A stretch of 7,180 bases of DNA from JAJPXI01 sp045595705 (GTDB lineage: Bacteria > Bacillota > Clostridia > Oscillospirales > Oscillospiraceae), in NCBI GenBank assembly GCA_045595705.1, contig JAZOBA010000130.1:1-7180 (forward strand), in the 5' to 3' direction. The translations under genes and the position numbers were made by a program. Numbering within the stretch: the first letter of the stretch is position 1; every line of letters begins with the position of its first letter. This document shows positions 6,424-7,180 of this stretch, one piece after another. The notes under the pieces are model-generated. The model searched no databases, was not told the origin of the DNA, and was given only the letters and a program-made list of their open reading frames with translations.

Positions 6424-6864
6424 ATGAGGAAGACACCAAAATACTTTATTGTAGAGGCAGATGCGCTTCCCGAGATTTTTTTGAAGGTGACACAGGCCAA
6501 GGGATTGCTGGAAACCGGCGAGGCAACTACGGTCAATCAGGCTGCCACAAAGGTGGGAATCAGCCGCAGCGCGTTTTACAAGTATAAGGATTCTGTTCGC
6601 CCGTTCCATGACATGAAGAACGGACGCATCGTTACCTTCCAGTTCTCTTTGCGCAATGAGCCCGGTGTGCTTTCCCAACTGCTCAATATTTTTGCCGAGA
6701 CCGGCGGGAATATTCTGACCATCAATCAGGGCCTGCCGGTGAACGGATGTGCGGTGGCTACCATTGCTGCAGAAACCTCCGGCCTGCGCCTTTCGCTGGA
6801 GGAATTGCTGGGGAAGGCATCCTCGGTACCCGGTGTGATACAATGTGAAATTCTGGCCGGTTGA
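6424..6864 (+). CDS. pheB: ACT domain-containing protein PheB (UPF0735)
   Basis: This gene encodes 146 residues, the usual length for the PheB/UPF0735 family. The N-terminus (YFIVEADALPEIF) is followed by a helix-turn-helix-like segment at about 35-58 (TVNQAATKVGISRSAFYKYK), highly typical of the family. A C-terminal ACT domain from about residue 69 contains the NEPGVLSQLL and GGNILTINQ elements that in ACT domains form the amino-acid-binding loop and helix. In Bacillus pheB sits beside pheA. Here it lies 27 bp before hom on the same strand, so a sensor or regulatory role for aspartate-family (threonine or methionine) synthesis is inferred, not shown. I chose the ATG at 6424 because AAAGGGTGG ends 8 bases before it; an in-frame GTG at 6412 overlaps that site and is less likely. 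A promoter lies at 6334-6362. Confidence 0.92.
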   Translation: MRKTPKYFIVEADALPEIFLKVTQAKGLLETGEATTVNQAATKVGISRSAFYKYKDSVRPFHDMKNGRIVTFQFSLRNEPGVLSQLLNIFAETGGNILTINQGLPVNGCAVATIAAETSGLRLSLEELLGKASSVPGVIQCEILAG

Positions 6865-6891
6865 CGGTCAATACAATTGAAGAGGTGAATT

Positions 6892-7180
6892 ATGATTAAT
6901 GTAGCTATTTTGGGGTTTGGAGTGGTCGGTTCCGGTGTTGCTGAGGTTCTGACCAAAAACAGTGATTCCATCGCCCGTCGTACCAACAATCTGATCAATC
7001 TGAAATACATTCTGGACGTGCGTGAGTTCCCCGACAGTCCCTTTGCAGACAAATTCGTCAAGGATTTTGCAGAAATTGAAAATGATCCCGAAGTGGACAT
7101 TGTTGTGGAGACCATCGGCGGTGCCAAAATTGCCCGGGAATTTACCGAACGTGCGCTGAAGGCCGGTAAGAGTGTGGTGA
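6892..7180 (+). CDS. hom: Homoserine dehydrogenase, N-terminal part (cut by window edge)
   Basis: The first 96 residues are present. MINVAILGFGVVGSGVAEVL is a Rossmann NAD(P)-binding start with GFGVVGSG at residues 8-15, as in homoserine dehydrogenases. DIVVETIGG and the ALKAGKSVV segment near the edge match the end of the nucleotide-binding domain of the family. The enzyme reduces aspartate semialdehyde to homoserine, the branch point to threonine and methionine. The ATG is preceded by AGAGGTG with GAGG 6 bases upstream. The 27-bp gap after pheB has no terminator, so the two should be one operon. The catalytic domain and any C-terminal ACT domain lie outside the window. The related short Rossmann enzymes are less likely given the VETIGG context and the pheB neighbour. 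Confidence 0.92.
   Translation, partial: MINVAILGFGVVGSGVAEVLTKNSDSIARRTNNLINLKYILDVREFPDSPFADKFVKDFAEIENDPEVDIVVETIGGAKIAREFTERALKAGKSVV

Noticed and set aside
6258..6536. 93-codon upstream extension of ytvI
   Set aside because: It runs into pheB, lacks a ribosome site, and the family begins with the helices that follow the ATG at 6257.

Overview
The window looks like chromosomal DNA from a low-GC-lineage (Firmicutes) anaerobe of the class Clostridia. It most resembles the gut Oscillospiraceae/Ruminococcaceae type with a moderately GC-rich genome. This is inferred from the gene families present (a membrane-anchored parvulin foldase, a DUF1292 protein, a YtvI-type membrane protein of spore-formers, and a PheB-type ACT protein next to hom), from strong AGGAGG-like ribosome binding sites and from sigma-A type promoters. 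No species can be named from the sequence alone. All of it is ordinary core-genome content; I see no mobile element, CRISPR array, tRNA or rRNA.

Layout from left to right. Positions 1-1388 (minus) hold the N-terminal 462 residues of a membrane-anchored peptidyl-prolyl isomerase, cut by the window edge inside its parvulin domain; its promoter lies at 1457-1485. Positions 1618-1647 are a strong minus-strand terminator, and 1656-1860 (minus) fold like a 6S RNA: a long bulged closing stem, a central bubble with a small 3' hairpin, and a terminal stem. Immediately upstream of the RNA, also on minus, is a small acidic DUF1292 gene (1883-2182) with its own promoter at 2240-2268. A hairpin built from the end of this gene separates it from the RNA.

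From 2332 transcription turns to plus. A promoter at 2332-2359 drives a monocistronic class A penicillin-binding protein (2445-5138), which ends at a near-perfect 16-bp-stem terminator (5164-5203). That terminator is shared in space with the stop codon of the convergent minus-strand gene for a YtvI/AI-2E family membrane protein (5196-6257). A 166-bp divergent region then leads to a plus-strand pair: pheB (ACT-domain regulator-like protein, 6424-6864) and, 27 bp later, hom (homoserine dehydrogenase, from 6892, cut at the right edge).

In function, the left half is envelope biogenesis (extracytoplasmic folding, peptidoglycan polymerisation) interrupted by the 6S RNA/DUF1292 unit. The right half is a membrane protein of the sporulation-associated YtvI type, followed by the start of an aspartate-family amino-acid unit. 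The most interesting non-coding item is the 6S RNA candidate with its DUF1292 leader gene. I did not find a convincing new biological system here.
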